A DNA stretch of 13,029 bases from Suttonella ornithocola (GTDB lineage: Bacteria > Pseudomonadota > Gammaproteobacteria > Cardiobacteriales > Cardiobacteriaceae): contig NZ_LWHB01000133.1 of assembly GCF_001889065.1 (NCBI RefSeq), positions 1 through 13,029 on the forward strand, in the 5' to 3' direction. Below, one piece after another: positions 6,389 to 13,029 of this stretch (within the stretch, counting starts at the first letter, position 1; every line of letters starts with the position of its first letter). The notes beneath the pieces were generated by a model. That model had not been told where the DNA came from. It saw only the letters and a program-made list of their open reading frames with translations, and ran no database searches. The translations under genes were made by a program, and so were the position numbers.

Positions 6389-6596
6389 ATTATATCGCTT
6401 AACGCTTAGTCCATTTATCGGTCAGCAATGTCGTTTTGAACCGACTTGTTCTCATTATGGAGAAGAAGCTATTAAACGATTTGGTGCTTGGAAAGGCGGA
6501 TGGATGACAGTAAAGCGTATTTGTCGATGTGGTCCATGGCATCCGGGTGGCTATGACCCTGTTCCGGAAAAAAGTGTGGAGAAAAATGAAAAATAA
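6360..6596 (+). CDS. yidD: Membrane protein insertion efficiency factor YidD
   Basis: This small (78 aa) amphipathic protein attaches to the inner membrane and assists YidC-dependent insertion. Residues 4-20 form the amphipathic helix (IFIGLIKLYRLTLSPFI). The Cys-rich core has CRFEPTCSHYG at 24-34 (Cys24, Cys30), RICRCGPWHPGG at 53-64 (Cys55, Cys57) and the DPVP end. I chose GTG 6360 because it matches the family N-terminus and has GGAAGAG at 6345-6351 eight bases upstream; earlier in-frame starts (TTG 6306, ATG 6312) would add sequence foreign to the family. The gene overlaps rnpA by 29 bases and yidC by 11. Confidence 0.93.
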   Translation: MKHIFIGLIKLYRLTLSPFIGQQCRFEPTCSHYGEEAIKRFGAWKGGWMTVKRICRCGPWHPGGYDPVPEKSVEKNEK

Positions 6597-8277
6597 TTTG
6601 CGAATGATTCTATATGTTGTTGCAGCAGGATTGATTTTTATTCTGTGGCAACGATGGCAGCAGATTAATCAGCCTATTGTGCCAGACGCTCAATATTCTC
6701 CAAGTGTCGTTCAAAATTCCTCTGATAATAGCGTTCCAGCCTTACCTGCTAATGGAAATAGCGCAATTACTAATTCTACGGCATCGGCTTCTACTGCACA
6801 GCAGATAGTGCAAGTTAAGACAGATGTATTAGATTTACAGATTAGTACAAAAGGTGCCACAGTTGTTGGTGCTGAATTATTAAAATATCCTACTTCATTA
6901 GAGGATAAAGCATCGCTTGCTTTAGTGCATGAAAACAATCCTAATAGGATGATATTGGCTTCGGGATTAGTCGCTTCACAGCCGGCAAATGCTGCTCCTA
7001 CGCATTTAAGTCAATGGAGTAATGAGAATAGACTTTATACCATGGCTGAAGGACAAGATACCTTAACTGTTCCTTTTACATGGAAAGATGAAAATGGAAT
7101 TGAAGTTAAAAAAACTTTTACTTTCCACCGTGGAAAATATGAAATAGAAGTTAATCAAATAGTTAATAATAATAGTGCAGCTAATTGGAAAGGAATGTCT
7201 TATGGGCAAATCGCTTTCGGTGATGGGCAAGGACCTGGTGGACTAGGGCATGTTGCCACATTTACTGGCGCGGTAATGTCTTCAGCGGATAATCGTTATG
7301 ACAAAATTAAGCTAAAAGATATTGCTTCTATTCGACAAAACGATACCCCGCAATCTAATAAATATCTCAAAAATATTATTTCTACCGATGGCTGGGTAGC
7401 AATGATTCAGCATTATTTCATTGGTGCGATTGTTCCTAGAGGAAATGCTGAGAATATTCTTTATACACAATATAACCCTAATAATGGTGATCATATCATT
7501 GGTGTTAAATCACCGATGACAGATATTGCACCAGGTCAATCTCATAGTTTTGATACCAGTTTATATATTGGTCCTAAGATTGCTAAAAATCTAGAAGCTG
7601 TTTCCCCTTATTTAGATAAAACAGTTGATTATGGCATTTTATTTATGATTTCCCAATTTATGTTTAATGTGATGGCTATTTTCTATAGCTTTATCGGTAA
7701 CTGGGGATGGTCAATTGTCGTTATGACTTTGTTAATTAAGCTTGTTTTCTTTGTTCCATCGGCTTGGGCATATAAGTCAATGGCAAAAATGCGCGCCCTA
7801 CAGCCAGAGATGACGCGATTACGTGAGCGCTATGGCGATGATCGTCAGGGCATGAGTCGTGCGGTAATGGAATTGTATAAAAAAGAGAAGGTAAACCCTG
7901 CCAGCGGATGTTTGCCGATGTTATTACAAATTCCATTCTTCATTGCTTTCTATTATATGTTAGCAGAGTCTGTAGAACTTCGTCAGGCGCCTTGGATACT
8001 TTGGATTCATGATTTGTCAGTCAAAGATCCTTATTTTGTTTTACCGATTATCAATATGATTTTGATGTTTGTGCAACAACGTTTAAATCCACCGCCGACT
8101 GATCCAATGCAACAAAAAGTTATGATGATGCTACCACTTATTTTCGGATTTATGTTTATGTGGTTCCCATCGGGTTTAGTGCTTTACTGGACGGTAAGTA
8201 ATGCCTTTGGCATCATTCAGCAATGGGTTATGATTCGTCGCTATGGTGGCGGTCATCATCATGCGGTGAAATCCTAA
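6586..8277 (+). CDS. yidC: Membrane protein insertase YidC
   Basis: YidC inserts and folds inner-membrane proteins alone or with SecYEG. The protein has 563 residues (E. coli 548). The N-terminal membrane anchor is at about 5-22 and is followed by an Asn/Ser/Ala-rich linker. The large periplasmic P1 domain spans roughly 75-340. The Oxa1-type core starts near 355 with NWGWSIVVM, and continues through SMAKMRALQPE, EKVNPASGCLPMLLQIPFF, VELRQAPW, DPMQQK and WFPSGLVLYWTVSN. The start ATG 6586 fits the family anchor and has GGAG four bases upstream; the longer upstream frame lies within yidD. Unusually, the groove arginine (R366 in E. coli) is replaced by Lys385. The stop overlaps mnmE by one base (TAATG). 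Confidence 0.96.
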   Translation: MKNNLRMILYVVAAGLIFILWQRWQQINQPIVPDAQYSPSVVQNSSDNSVPALPANGNSAITNSTASASTAQQIVQVKTDVLDLQISTKGATVVGAELLKYPTSLEDKASLALVHENNPNRMILASGLVASQPANAAPTHLSQWSNENRLYTMAEGQDTLTVPFTWKDENGIEVKKTFTFHRGKYEIEVNQIVNNNSAANWKGMSYGQIAFGDGQGPGGLGHVATFTGAVMSSADNRYDKIKLKDIASIRQNDTPQSNKYLKNIISTDGWVAMIQHYFIGAIVPRGNAENILYTQYNPNNGDHIIGVKSPMTDIAPGQSHSFDTSLYIGPKIAKNLEAVSPYLDKTVDYGILFMISQFMFNVMAIFYSFIGNWGWSIVVMTLLIKLVFFVPSAWAYKSMAKMRALQPEMTRLRERYGDDRQGMSRAVMELYKKEKVNPASGCLPMLLQIPFFIAFYYMLAESVELRQAPWILWIHDLSVKDPYFVLPIINMILMFVQQRLNPPPTDPMQQKVMMMLPLIFGFMFMWFPSGLVLYWTVSNAFGIIQQWVMIRRYGGGHHHAVKS

Positions 8278-9617
8278 TGGTTGCAGATACTATTGCTGCC
8301 ATTGCTACGCCCCCGGGAATCGGGGGCGTTTGCATTATTCGTATTAGTGGTCAGCAGGCGCTGTCTATTGCACAGGGCTTGACGGGAAGAGAGACATTTT
8401 TGCCTCGTAGAGCCTATTTGGCTACTTTTAAAGATAAGCAAGCGGAAGTCATTGATCAGGGAATTGTATTGTATTTTTCAGCACCAAATTCTTTCACGGG
8501 CGAGGATGTTGTTGAATTACAAGGTCATGGTGGAATAGCTGTTGCTCATAGTTTGTTAGAAGCTTGTTTTCAGGCAGGGGCACGACCGGCGGAAGGTGGA
8601 GAATTTACTCGGCGTGCTTTTTTAAATGATAAGCTTGATTTAGCACAAGCAGAAGCGGTAGCGGATTTGATTTCAGCACGCTCAAATGCCGCACTTAAGG
8701 CTGCTAATCGTTCTTTACAAGGTGAGTTTTCTAAAATTGTTTATCAATTAGCTGAAGAAATTTTGGCTTTACGAGTCTATATTGAAGCTGCATTAGATTT
8801 TCCAGAAGAAGAAATTGATTTTCTAACAGAGGGCGATGTGGAGGCAAAATTGATTGCCTGGGGGGAGAAGCTAAATCAGCTGTTAACAAGAACGACTCAA
8901 GGACAATTAATTAATGAAGGCATAGATATGGTGCTTGCAGGTAAGCCAAATGCTGGAAAGTCTAGTTTATTAAATGCTTTAGCTGGTGAAGATAGAGCAA
9001 TTGTTACAGAGCAAGCAGGAACAACCCGAGATATTGTCAAAGAAACGTTGATTATCGAAGGAATGCCTGTCAATGTATTAGATACAGCGGGACTGCGTGA
9101 GAGTACAGATATTGTTGAGCAAGAGGGAATTCGAAGAAGTCGGGAGGCAATTGCAAAAGCAGATATTATTGCTTTGTTAATTGCTATAGATGATCAGTCA
9201 AATAGTGATGAACTTTTTAAAGAGTTAACTGCATTAGCAAATAATACACCAATTATTTGTCTTTATAATAAAGCTGATTTACTGGCAGATTCTGATAAAT
9301 CTATCAGAAAAAAAGGGATTTTCTTATCTGCTAAGACAGGAGAGGGGGTAGATGATGTTCGTAAGGCTATCGCTGAAACAGTGGGAAGAACACATCATGA
9401 GCAACCTTTTATTGCTCGTCAAAGGCATTTGACAGCTTTAAAGACAGCACAACAATATTATCTGAATGCCCTTAAGCAATTGCAAAATTATCATGCTGGT
9501 GAATTAGTTGCAGATGATTTACGGCTTGCGCATGATGCTTTAGGGGAGATTACTGGAAAGGTTCGCTCAGATGATTTGTTAGGAGAGATATTTTCAGGCT
9601 TTTGTATTGGTAAGTAA
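8277..9617 (+). CDS. mnmE: tRNA modification GTPase MnmE (TrmE)
   Basis: MnmE acts with MnmG to add the (carboxymethyl)aminomethyl group at C5 of wobble uridine 34 in tRNAs. The protein has 446 residues (E. coli 454). The N-terminal folate-binding domain begins DTIAAIATPPG. The G domain in the middle has G1 GKPNAGKS at 222-229, the switch region GTTRDIVKE, G3 DTAGL at 269-273 and G4 NKAD at 331-334. The C-terminal CIGK (443-446) keeps the essential Cys443. The start is ATG 8277, overlapping the yidC stop; the upstream in-frame extension lies within yidC. It is the last gene of the operon and is followed by a strong terminator. Confidence 0.96.
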   Translation: MVADTIAAIATPPGIGGVCIIRISGQQALSIAQGLTGRETFLPRRAYLATFKDKQAEVIDQGIVLYFSAPNSFTGEDVVELQGHGGIAVAHSLLEACFQAGARPAEGGEFTRRAFLNDKLDLAQAEAVADLISARSNAALKAANRSLQGEFSKIVYQLAEEILALRVYIEAALDFPEEEIDFLTEGDVEAKLIAWGEKLNQLLTRTTQGQLINEGIDMVLAGKPNAGKSSLLNALAGEDRAIVTEQAGTTRDIVKETLIIEGMPVNVLDTAGLRESTDIVEQEGIRRSREAIAKADIIALLIAIDDQSNSDELFKELTALANNTPIICLYNKADLLADSDKSIRKKGIFLSAKTGEGVDDVRKAIAETVGRTHHEQPFIARQRHLTALKTAQQYYLNALKQLQNYHAGELVADDLRLAHDALGEITGKVRSDDLLGEIFSGFCIGK

Positions 9618-9651
9618 AAAAGCGTTTAGTTTTATAAATTTAAATAGATTT

Positions 9652-9699
9652 TAAAGCTATTCTAGAAAGTTTTGATTTCTAGAATAGCTTTATTTTTAT
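9652..9699 (+). terminator. Strong terminator after mnmE
   Basis: A perfect 17-bp stem (9652-9668 with 9676-9692) with a 7-base loop is followed by TTTTTATT. It lies 34 bases after the mnmE stop and in front of the convergent cytochrome gene. On the minus strand the stem is followed by AAAATCTATTT, so it would be a weaker terminator for the cytochrome transcript. Confidence 0.88.
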
Positions 9700-9748
9700 T
9701 ATGTTGTTTTATTGTACTACTGGTGTTTCTTCAGCATTATTTTTACTA

Positions 9749-10348
9749 TTAGCCTGCGTTGTAGGTAGAGGCTTTTTCTTCTGATGCAGCGGCTTCGGCT
9801 TCTGGCGCTTTATTTTCTTCAGTAGTTGAGGAGGCATTATTATCTTGAGCATCTGCTGTTGGTAAGTTTCCAGTATCAATATCAGCATGGCTTAACATAA
9901 AGGCGACCATTTTTTTGAAGTCTTCATCTGAAAGGGTTGTACCACCTTTTGGAGGCATGGCGTTAATACCTTTAATGGCTTGTTCTGCAAGCGCATCTAC
10001 ACTACCACGCTCATCTAATTTTGCTTGCCAAGCGGCATGGTTACCAAATTTAGGTGCATTAGAAATGCCCGTATTATGACAAGCCGCACAAACGGAATCG
10101 TAAACTTTTTGAGGATTAAGTGCAGTCGCTTTGGGTGTATTTTCTGCAGAAGCGTTCTTATTGGCAATATTGAGGTGTCCAACAGGCGCTAAACGCCCAG
10201 CTTGAAGCTGTTGATTGCTAAGTTCGTTGCCTTGTGTATCGGTTCCTGTCCAAAAAAAGAAAGGAAGGATAAGAAAAATAGGCATAAAAACGGCAGCTAT
10301 CGCCATAATGATTTTTACGTAGCGAGGAATTTGATAGTTGTTTGCCAT
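9749..10348 (-). CDS. Membrane-anchored cytochrome c5 family protein
   Basis: This monohaem c-type cytochrome of 199 residues is probably an electron carrier on the periplasmic face of the inner membrane, feeding a terminal oxidase. A hydrophobic segment at 11-33 acts as an uncleaved anchor. A linker (34-78) leads to the haem domain, with CAACH at 87-91 and the probable axial Met131 in NAMPPKGG; the order and the AMPPKGG loop match the cytochrome c5 family. A low-complexity Ala/Glu/Thr/Asn tail (about 165-194) follows. The start ATG 10348 has GGAG six bases upstream; an in-frame TTG at 10360 overlaps that site and is unlikely. The gene stands alone, divergent from rluC and convergent with mnmE. 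An alternative frame continues the low-complexity tail past the stop, hinting at a recent frame change. Confidence 0.9.
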   Translation of the reverse strand: MANNYQIPRYVKIIMAIAAVFMPIFLILPFFFWTGTDTQGNELSNQQLQAGRLAPVGHLNIANKNASAENTPKATALNPQKVYDSVCAACHNTGISNAPKFGNHAAWQAKLDERGSVDALAEQAIKGINAMPPKGGTTLSDEDFKKMVAFMLSHADIDTGNLPTADAQDNNASSTTEENKAPEAEAAASEEKASTYNAG

Positions 10349-10392
10349 GATGAGCTCCAAATTTGGGAAGTTAATTTTTTATAATCTTGGAA

Positions 10393-10422
10393 ATTATAGC
10401 GGATAGTCAAGAGTTGGTGCAA
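10393..10422 (-). promoter_or_regulatory. Probable promoter of the cytochrome gene
   Basis: On the minus strand there is a perfect TATAAT (10393-10398) with TTGCAC (10417-10422) 18 bases upstream; the -35 is only a partial match. An alternative is the TTGACT at about 10406-10411 paired with a weaker GATTAT-like box nearer the gene. Either gives a short leader before the GGAG-ATG of the cytochrome gene. Confidence 0.5.
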
Positions 10423-10654
10423 TCATGCTTGTGTATTTGAAAATTGATATTTTTCTGTCTTAGATAAGAAATTGACTTAATGACTTGGGTTTCTCCCCGG
10501 TTTTTGGGAGGTTTGAGTGCAATGTTTCTTGATTGATGTAGAAATGTTTTAATAAAAGTGATTGTTTGTAAGATTTTATCGCGTTTGATTTTCTGATATT
10601 TAGGGTAATTAAAAGGTTATCGCTATGTTTATCTTTTTTATTTAGCTAAGGCGG

Positions 10655-10660
10655 TACAAT
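10655..10660 (+). promoter_or_regulatory. Possible -10 box for rluC-sppA
   Basis: TACAAT at 10655-10660 is a good -10 hexamer 32 bases before the rluC ATG. At the right distance upstream (around 10632-10637) only a T-rich TCTTTT is found, so the -35 is poor. It is followed by the ribosome binding site GGAG (10683-10686). Confidence 0.4.
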
Positions 10661-10691
10661 AAGACATTTTATTTGAATCTTTGGAGATGAG

Positions 10692-11622
10692 ATGGATAGT
10701 TCTCGTGTGCACTTTATAGAAATTTCTGCTAATGACTCGGGGCAACGAGTTGATAATTTTATTCGTAAGCGTTATCCAGCTTTGCCTAAAGGGCGGATTT
10801 ATCAAATGTTGAGAAAGGGAGAGGTTCGATTAAATAAGAAGCGAGTAAAGCCAACGGATAAGTTAAGCGAGGGCGATCAGTTACGTTTACCACCAATTAT
10901 TGATGCCGAGAGAGCGCCAGTTGGTGTTCCGAGCTTTTGGAAAGAGCGTATTGAAAATGCCATTTTATACGAAGACGAAGATTTTTTGATTATCAATAAA
11001 CCGGCAGGATTATCTGTTCACGGAGGGAGTGGACAATCGTTTGGTGTGATTGATGTTATTCGTGAGTTGAGAGGAGAAGGGAGTGCTGAGCTTGCCCATC
11101 GTTTGGATAAGGATACTAGCGGGGTTTTGGTACTTGGTAAGAATCGGGAGACTTTAGCAGGTTTTCAAAGTTTGATGCAGCAAGGTCAGGTAGAAAAGCG
11201 TTATTGGGCATTGGTTAATGGCGCTTGGAATATAGATGTGCAAGAAGTAGTCTTACCTTTAGAAAAAGGTAAGGTTAGAGGCAATGAAAGAATGGTTGCC
11301 GTCAGTAAAGAGGGTCAGATAGCGCGGACTTTTTTTTTATATACTACGCAATTTTTCTTCAGCGACTTTGTTGGAAGCGGTTTTGGATACGGGAAGGACG
11401 CATCAAATTCGGGTTTCTGTACAAGCAAAAGGGCATGGTATTGCTGGTGATGAAAAATACGGGAATGAGGCTTTTAATCAACGCGTTCGTGAGTTAGGCT
11501 TTCGTGGAATGTTTTTACATGCGAAAGAGATTGGATTTTTTTATAAGGAACGTAGGATTTCTGTTAATACAGCATTGCCAGAAAATTGTAGAAGTTTATT
11601 AGAAAAGGGAAATGAAATATGA
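10692..11622 (+). pseudogene. rluC: 23S rRNA pseudouridine synthase RluC, frameshifted at a T9 run
   Basis: RluC makes pseudouridines at three sites of 23S rRNA in E. coli (955, 2504, 2580). The S4 RNA-binding domain spans about 17-67, and the catalytic motif HRLDKDTSG is at 136-144 with nucleophile Asp139. The reading frame is lost at nine T (11330-11338). As written, translation leaves the family after residue about 215 and stops at 11450. With eight T it reads ARTFFYILRNFSSATLLEAV and on through GRTHQIRV and IAGDEKYG to the TGA at 11620-11622, giving a complete protein of about 309 residues (E. coli 319). All conserved parts are present on both sides and only one base is wrong. It could be a recent mutation, phase-variable or slippage-rescued expression, or a sequencing error. 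The start ATG 10692 has GGAG five bases upstream. Confidence 0.93.
11330..11338 (+). repeat. Homopolymer run of nine T inside rluC
   Basis: This T9 run begins with the last base of an ACT codon (codon 213) and is the exact point where the rluC frame changes. Removing one T restores the family sequence without any gap. Runs of this length are prone to replication and RNA-polymerase slippage and to sequencing miscounts. Confidence 0.95.
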
Positions 11623-12572
11623 CATTAGATGAAGAACAAGCATTAGCAGCAGTTGCTCAAGATGCGATTAAAGAGCTAAGGGCAAGACGCCGTTGGAAGA
11701 TTATTGGACGGATTGTTTGGGTGTTGTTAATTGTTTTGTTTATGGCTGGAATTTTTGGTCGTTATAGCGAAACAAAGTTGACGATTAAAGAGCCTTTTAT
11801 TGCTTATATCAATATTGATGGTGTGATTAGCGCTAGTGATTATGCAAATGCGGAAGATATCAATAAAGCGCTTGAAAAGGCTTTTGAAAATAAGCAAGCA
11901 AAGGCTGTTTTTTTAAATATTAATTCTCCTGGCGGTTCTCCTGTTCAATCTGGGCAAGTATTTCGAATGATTAAGCGCTTAAAGGAAGAGCGTGCTGATT
12001 TACCTGTTTATGCGTTTATCAATGATACTGGCGCATCGGGAGCTTATTATATTGCAGCGGCGGCAGATAAGATTTATGCAGACCCTGCGAGTGTTGTCGG
12101 TTCAATTGGCGTGATTGCTGGTGGTATTGGCTATGGTAAGTTGCTTGAAAAATTAGGGATAGAAGACAGAACACACACCGCTGGCGAGCATAAGGCTTTC
12201 TTAAACCCTGCACAACCAGAAAAACCTGAGGAAGTTGCGCATTTACAAGGTTTATTAACAGATTTGCATCAACAATTTATTGCTGCGGTTAAAAAAGGAA
12301 GAGGAGATAGGTTGCAAGATGCTGCTCATCCTGAGATTTTTAGCGGACTTTTTTGGTCAGGTGAGCAAGCGCTGGCTTTAGGGTTAGTAGATAGCTTGGA
12401 TGATATGCGTGTTGTGGTAAAACAGCAGTTTGATGATGCGCCATTGGTTGATTTCAGCGCACCACGTTCTGTTTGGGAAGAGGTTATGATGAATACAGCT
12501 ATGCAAGGCAAGGCTTCTTTACGTCAATTGAGCGGTGTCGGTCAACAAGTTCAAGCCATATTGCAGAAATAA
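11619..12572 (+). CDS. sppA: SppA-type S49 family signal peptide peptidase
   Basis: This is a membrane-anchored serine protease that degrades cleaved signal peptides and possibly other membrane peptides. It has 317 residues, the short single-domain form (as in Bacillus and Pseudomonas) and not the 618-residue E. coli SppA. A membrane segment at about 28-46 follows a charged N-terminus. The S49 core has NSPGGS at 102-107 for the oxyanion side, Ser140 in GASGAYY and Lys192 in GEHKAF; their 52-residue spacing equals that of the Ser/Lys dyad of B. subtilis SppA. AAGGGA at 11605-11610 is its ribosome binding site. The ATG overlaps the rluC stop (ATGA), so expression may be coupled to rluC and affected by the frameshift. 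The last 54 bases overlap the convergent maf gene. The symbol is by similarity. Confidence 0.9.
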   Translation: MTLDEEQALAAVAQDAIKELRARRRWKIIGRIVWVLLIVLFMAGIFGRYSETKLTIKEPFIAYINIDGVISASDYANAEDINKALEKAFENKQAKAVFLNINSPGGSPVQSGQVFRMIKRLKEERADLPVYAFINDTGASGAYYIAAAADKIYADPASVVGSIGVIAGGIGYGKLLEKLGIEDRTHTAGEHKAFLNPAQPEKPEEVAHLQGLLTDLHQQFIAAVKKGRGDRLQDAAHPEIFSGLFWSGEQALALGLVDSLDDMRVVVKQQFDDAPLVDFSAPRSVWEEVMMNTAMQGKASLRQLSGVGQQVQAILQK

Positions 12573-13029
12573 TTCATTCAGCGCAATTAAGGGCAGACCA
12601 ATTAGGCTATTAGGGTCTCGCCCTTCTAATGATTGAAACAGTAAAATACCCAATCCCTCAGATTTAAAGCTTCCAGCGGTATCTAAGGGTCGTTCGCGCA
12701 TGACGTATGCTTGTATTTCTTCTTGACTAAGTGCTCGAAACTGAACATTAAAAGGCTCAACAATGGTTTTTATGTTTTGTCCGTGTTTTAAGCATAATCC
12801 TGTTAAAAAGGTGACTTTTTGTCCAGAAAAGCGCGAAAGTTGGGCAATAGCATTATCAGCTGTTTTAGGTTTTCCAATAATGTCGCCTTCAAAGGTTGCT
12901 ACTTGATCTGAGCCAATGACAAAATGATTATCACTGGTTTGAATGGCTGAAGCTTTGGCAATAGCGAGTCGCTTAACCAGCGATTCTGCGGTTTCACTTG
13001 GCAGAGGTGTTTCATCAATAAGCGGATTA
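12519..13029 (-). CDS. YceF-type Maf nucleotide pyrophosphatase (5' end outside the window)
   Basis: Maf proteins hydrolyse non-canonical nucleoside triphosphates to monophosphates; the YceF subgroup prefers 7-methyl-GTP. The visible 170 residues begin NPLIDETPLPSE and lack only about 30 N-terminal residues, including the start. The catalytic IGSDQV region with its Asp, GDIIGKP, VEPFNVQFR, AGSFKSEGLG and EGRDPNSLIGLPL follow in the order of E. coli YceF, and the AGSFKSEG form points to this subgroup and not to YhdE. The C-terminal FLQYGLNLLTDTAQLT extends past the family's conserved end and lies partly in the overlap with sppA. The next gene in related genomes is yceD-rpmF, which would be beyond this window. 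Confidence 0.93.
   Translation of the reverse strand, partial: NPLIDETPLPSETAESLVKRLAIAKASAIQTSDNHFVIGSDQVATFEGDIIGKPKTADNAIAQLSRFSGQKVTFLTGLCLKHGQNIKTIVEPFNVQFRALSQEEIQAYVMRERPLDTAGSFKSEGLGILLFQSLEGRDPNSLIGLPLIALNELFLQYGLNLLTDTAQLT

Larger units (their letters stand above)
10349..10691. other. Divergent intergenic region between the cytochrome gene and rluC
   Basis: This 343-base AT-rich stretch has no supported gene. The left part carries the cytochrome promoter and ribosome binding site on the minus strand. A small stem (CTCCC 10493-10497 with GGGAG 10506-10510) lies in the middle without a T run and has no clear role. The right end carries a -10-like box and the rluC ribosome binding site. 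In related gammaproteobacteria rluC often faces rne; no rne is present here. Confidence 0.6.

Noticed and set aside
10493..10510. CTCCC/GGGAG hairpin as a terminator or rne-type leader
   Set aside because: The stem is only five base pairs, has no following T run on either strand that fits, and no rne gene is present.
1..13029. DNA uptake words (Neisseria GCCGTCTGAA, Pasteurellaceae AAGTGCGGT), CRISPR repeats, tRNA genes and phage genes
   Set aside because: I looked for these and saw none.

Overview
The window looks like a chromosomal segment from an AT-rich gammaproteobacterium. The evidence is the gene order rpmH-rnpA-yidD-yidC-mnmE, a Gram-negative YidC with a large periplasmic domain, a membrane-anchored cytochrome c5, a YceF-type Maf protein, and an rluC-sppA-maf neighbourhood like that of Pseudomonas relatives. 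Cardiobacteriales or a similar low-GC gammaproteobacterial lineage is a guess; no rRNA is present to test it.

Region by region. (1) Positions 1-295 hold no gene, but from 134 to 245 there is an almost uninterrupted string of hairpins ending in an intrinsic terminator. It lies about 50 bases before an OpgC-like membrane acyltransferase that overlaps nspC (carboxynorspermidine/carboxyspermidine decarboxylase). (2) The small SRP RNA gene (ffs, 2625-2728) has its own promoter and lies directly in front of dnaX-ybaB-recR, a clamp-loader and recombination-repair operon. (3) Positions 5514-5866 are non-coding. They contain a 131-bp MITE-like element with degenerate inverted ends resembling some IS5-family ends, flanked by a 5-bp direct repeat, followed by a good promoter. 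(4) rpmH-rnpA-yidD-yidC-mnmE form a tightly packed operon closed by a strong 17-bp stem terminator. It links ribosomal protein L34, the RNase P protein, two membrane-insertion factors and the tRNA-modifying GTPase. dnaA, the usual neighbour of rpmH, is absent. (5) On the minus strand is a cytochrome c5-family gene. (6) Divergent from it is rluC, broken by a frameshift that maps exactly to a run of nine T, then sppA (S49 peptidase, start overlapping the rluC stop), and convergent with it the 3' part of a maf/yceF gene whose end overlaps sppA by 54 bp.

Most of the window is conserved housekeeping sequence. The points most worth a second look are the attenuator-like leader before the acyltransferase-nspC pair, the T9 frameshift in rluC, the MITE-like insertion at the recR/rpmH junction, and a Lys in place of the conserved groove Arg in YidC. 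Nothing here resembles a defence island, CRISPR array, prophage or other clear new multi-gene system.
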